This document shows, piece by piece, positions 63,435 to 64,000 of a stretch of 64,000 nucleotides of DNA (position 1 is the stretch's first letter; each line of letters starts with the position of its first letter). Both the position numbers and the translations under genes were made by a program. The DNA comes from Pseudomonas brassicacearum (GTDB taxonomy: Bacteria > Pseudomonadota > Gammaproteobacteria > Pseudomonadales > Pseudomonadaceae): positions 55,097-119,096 of the forward strand of contig NZ_MOBJ01000003.1 of assembly GCF_003732225.1 (NCBI RefSeq), written 5' to 3'. Under the pieces are notes generated by a model that worked only from the letters and a program-made list of their open reading frames with translations, did not search any database and was not told where the DNA came from.

Positions 63435-64000
63435 ATGACACTCAAACGCATTTTTGCCACCGCAGCTCTGCTGCTCACGCCCGCACTGGCCTTCGCCCAC
63501 CCAGGCCATGGCGACAACGGCTTGCTGGCCGGGATCAGCCACCCGATCGGCGGCCTCGACCATTTGCTGGCGATGCTGGCCGTCGGGTTGTGGGCCGCGC
63601 AACAACAAGGCGCGGCGCGCTGGGTGCTGCCGTGCACCTTCGTCGGCACTCTGCTGATTGGCGGGATGCTCGGGTTTGAAGGCTTGAACCTGCCAGCGCT
63701 GGAGAGCGGGATTGCCGCTTCGGTACTGGCGCTGGGCTTGGCCGTGGCATTGGCGGTGCGTCCGCCGCTGAGCCTGGCGATTGGCGCGACGGCGCTGTTT
63801 GCCTTGTTCCACGGCGTGGCTCACGGTCTGGAGCTGCCGGACATGTCCAGCCCTTGGGCGTATGCCGCAGGCTTCGTCGCCGCGACCGCAGCCCTGCATG
63901 CCGCCGGCTATGCGCTGGTGCGCGTATTGCCTCAGGCCGCTGCGCCATTGGTTCGGGTAGCGGGTGCAGCTTCGGCGGCGACCGGGGTTTGGTTGCTCGC
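63435..64000 (+). CDS. HupE/UreJ-family nickel permease or urease accessory protein (3' end beyond window)
   Basis: Membrane protein with signal-like start MTLKRIFATAALLLTPALAFA followed by the diagnostic 'HPGHGDNGLLAGISHPIGGLDHLLAMLAVG' (quoted in part) of HupE/UreJ. At least five hydrophobic helices are seen in the 188 visible codons; the family is about 190-200 residues, so little is missing. It directly follows ureG and probably supplies nickel to urease. The His-rich N-terminal motif fits metal binding. Confidence 0.9.
   Translation, partial: MTLKRIFATAALLLTPALAFAHPGHGDNGLLAGISHPIGGLDHLLAMLAVGLWAAQQQGAARWVLPCTFVGTLLIGGMLGFEGLNLPALESGIAASVLALGLAVALAVRPPLSLAIGATALFALFHGVAHGLELPDMSSPWAYAAGFVAATAALHAAGYALVRVLPQAAAPLVRVAGAASAATGVWLL

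Overview
The window reads as chromosomal DNA of a fluorescent-group Pseudomonas. Codon use is GC-rich. REP/REPIN repeats of the GTGGGAGCGAGCTTGCTCGCGA and CGTAGGAGCTG types, common in P. fluorescens relatives, are scattered throughout. The gene order (cobG/cobL-cbiD-cobK; urtABCDE-ureD-ureA-GNAT-ureB-ureC; desT next to ureEFG) is typical of Pseudomonas. All identifications come from reading the sequence and from family knowledge; no database search was run.

Layout. 1-4.1 kb: cobalamin ring genes, with cobG (cut by the window edge) divergent from cobL-cbiD-cobK. 4.2-4.9 kb: a HigBA-like toxin-antitoxin pair. 4.9-13.0 kb: a copper/metal uptake region with two DUF2946 proteins, a PCu(A)C periplasmic copper chaperone, an OprC-type TonB-dependent copper receptor that keeps its CxxxM/HxM copper site, a PepSY membrane protein with a Met/His-rich loop, and a FecBCDE-type ABC importer. 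13.9-24.2 kb: the urea ABC transporter urtABCDE behind a good sigma-54 promoter and an NtrC-like site, followed by ureD, ureA, two acetyltransferase genes, ureB and ureC. The remaining urease genes (ureE, ureF, ureG and a ureJ/hupE-like permease) lie at 61.6-64 kb beside a desT-like regulator.

24.3-41 kb and 48-52.4 kb: the most unusual part. Four giant minus-strand genes encode proteins of about 1470-2020 residues sharing one large N-terminal region of the dermonecrotic-toxin/DUF6543 type. Three end in leucine-rich repeats plus a NEL-type E3 ubiquitin ligase domain with the catalytic C-x-D motif. The fourth has no LRR or NEL and ends instead in a domain with a Cys-His-Asp arrangement like papain-fold toxins and deamidases. 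Two of the NEL genes share a nearly identical 1.97 kb segment encoding about 655 residues and then diverge abruptly. This looks like a polymorphic effector family built by exchanging C-terminal catalytic modules on a conserved delivery scaffold. No secretion system, effector chaperone or hrp box is visible in the window.

Between and after these genes are housekeeping and accessory genes: an RsbRD-type histidine kinase, a DUF6124 protein, a cbpA-cbpM co-chaperone operon with a sigma-32-like promoter opposite a YegD-type Hsp70, an AI-2E family permease, PsiF, an AraC regulator divergent from an EamA exporter, a family I lipase, azoreductase plus SMR exporter divergent from a LysR regulator, AsmA, and a small secreted protein with six 14-residue tandem repeats.
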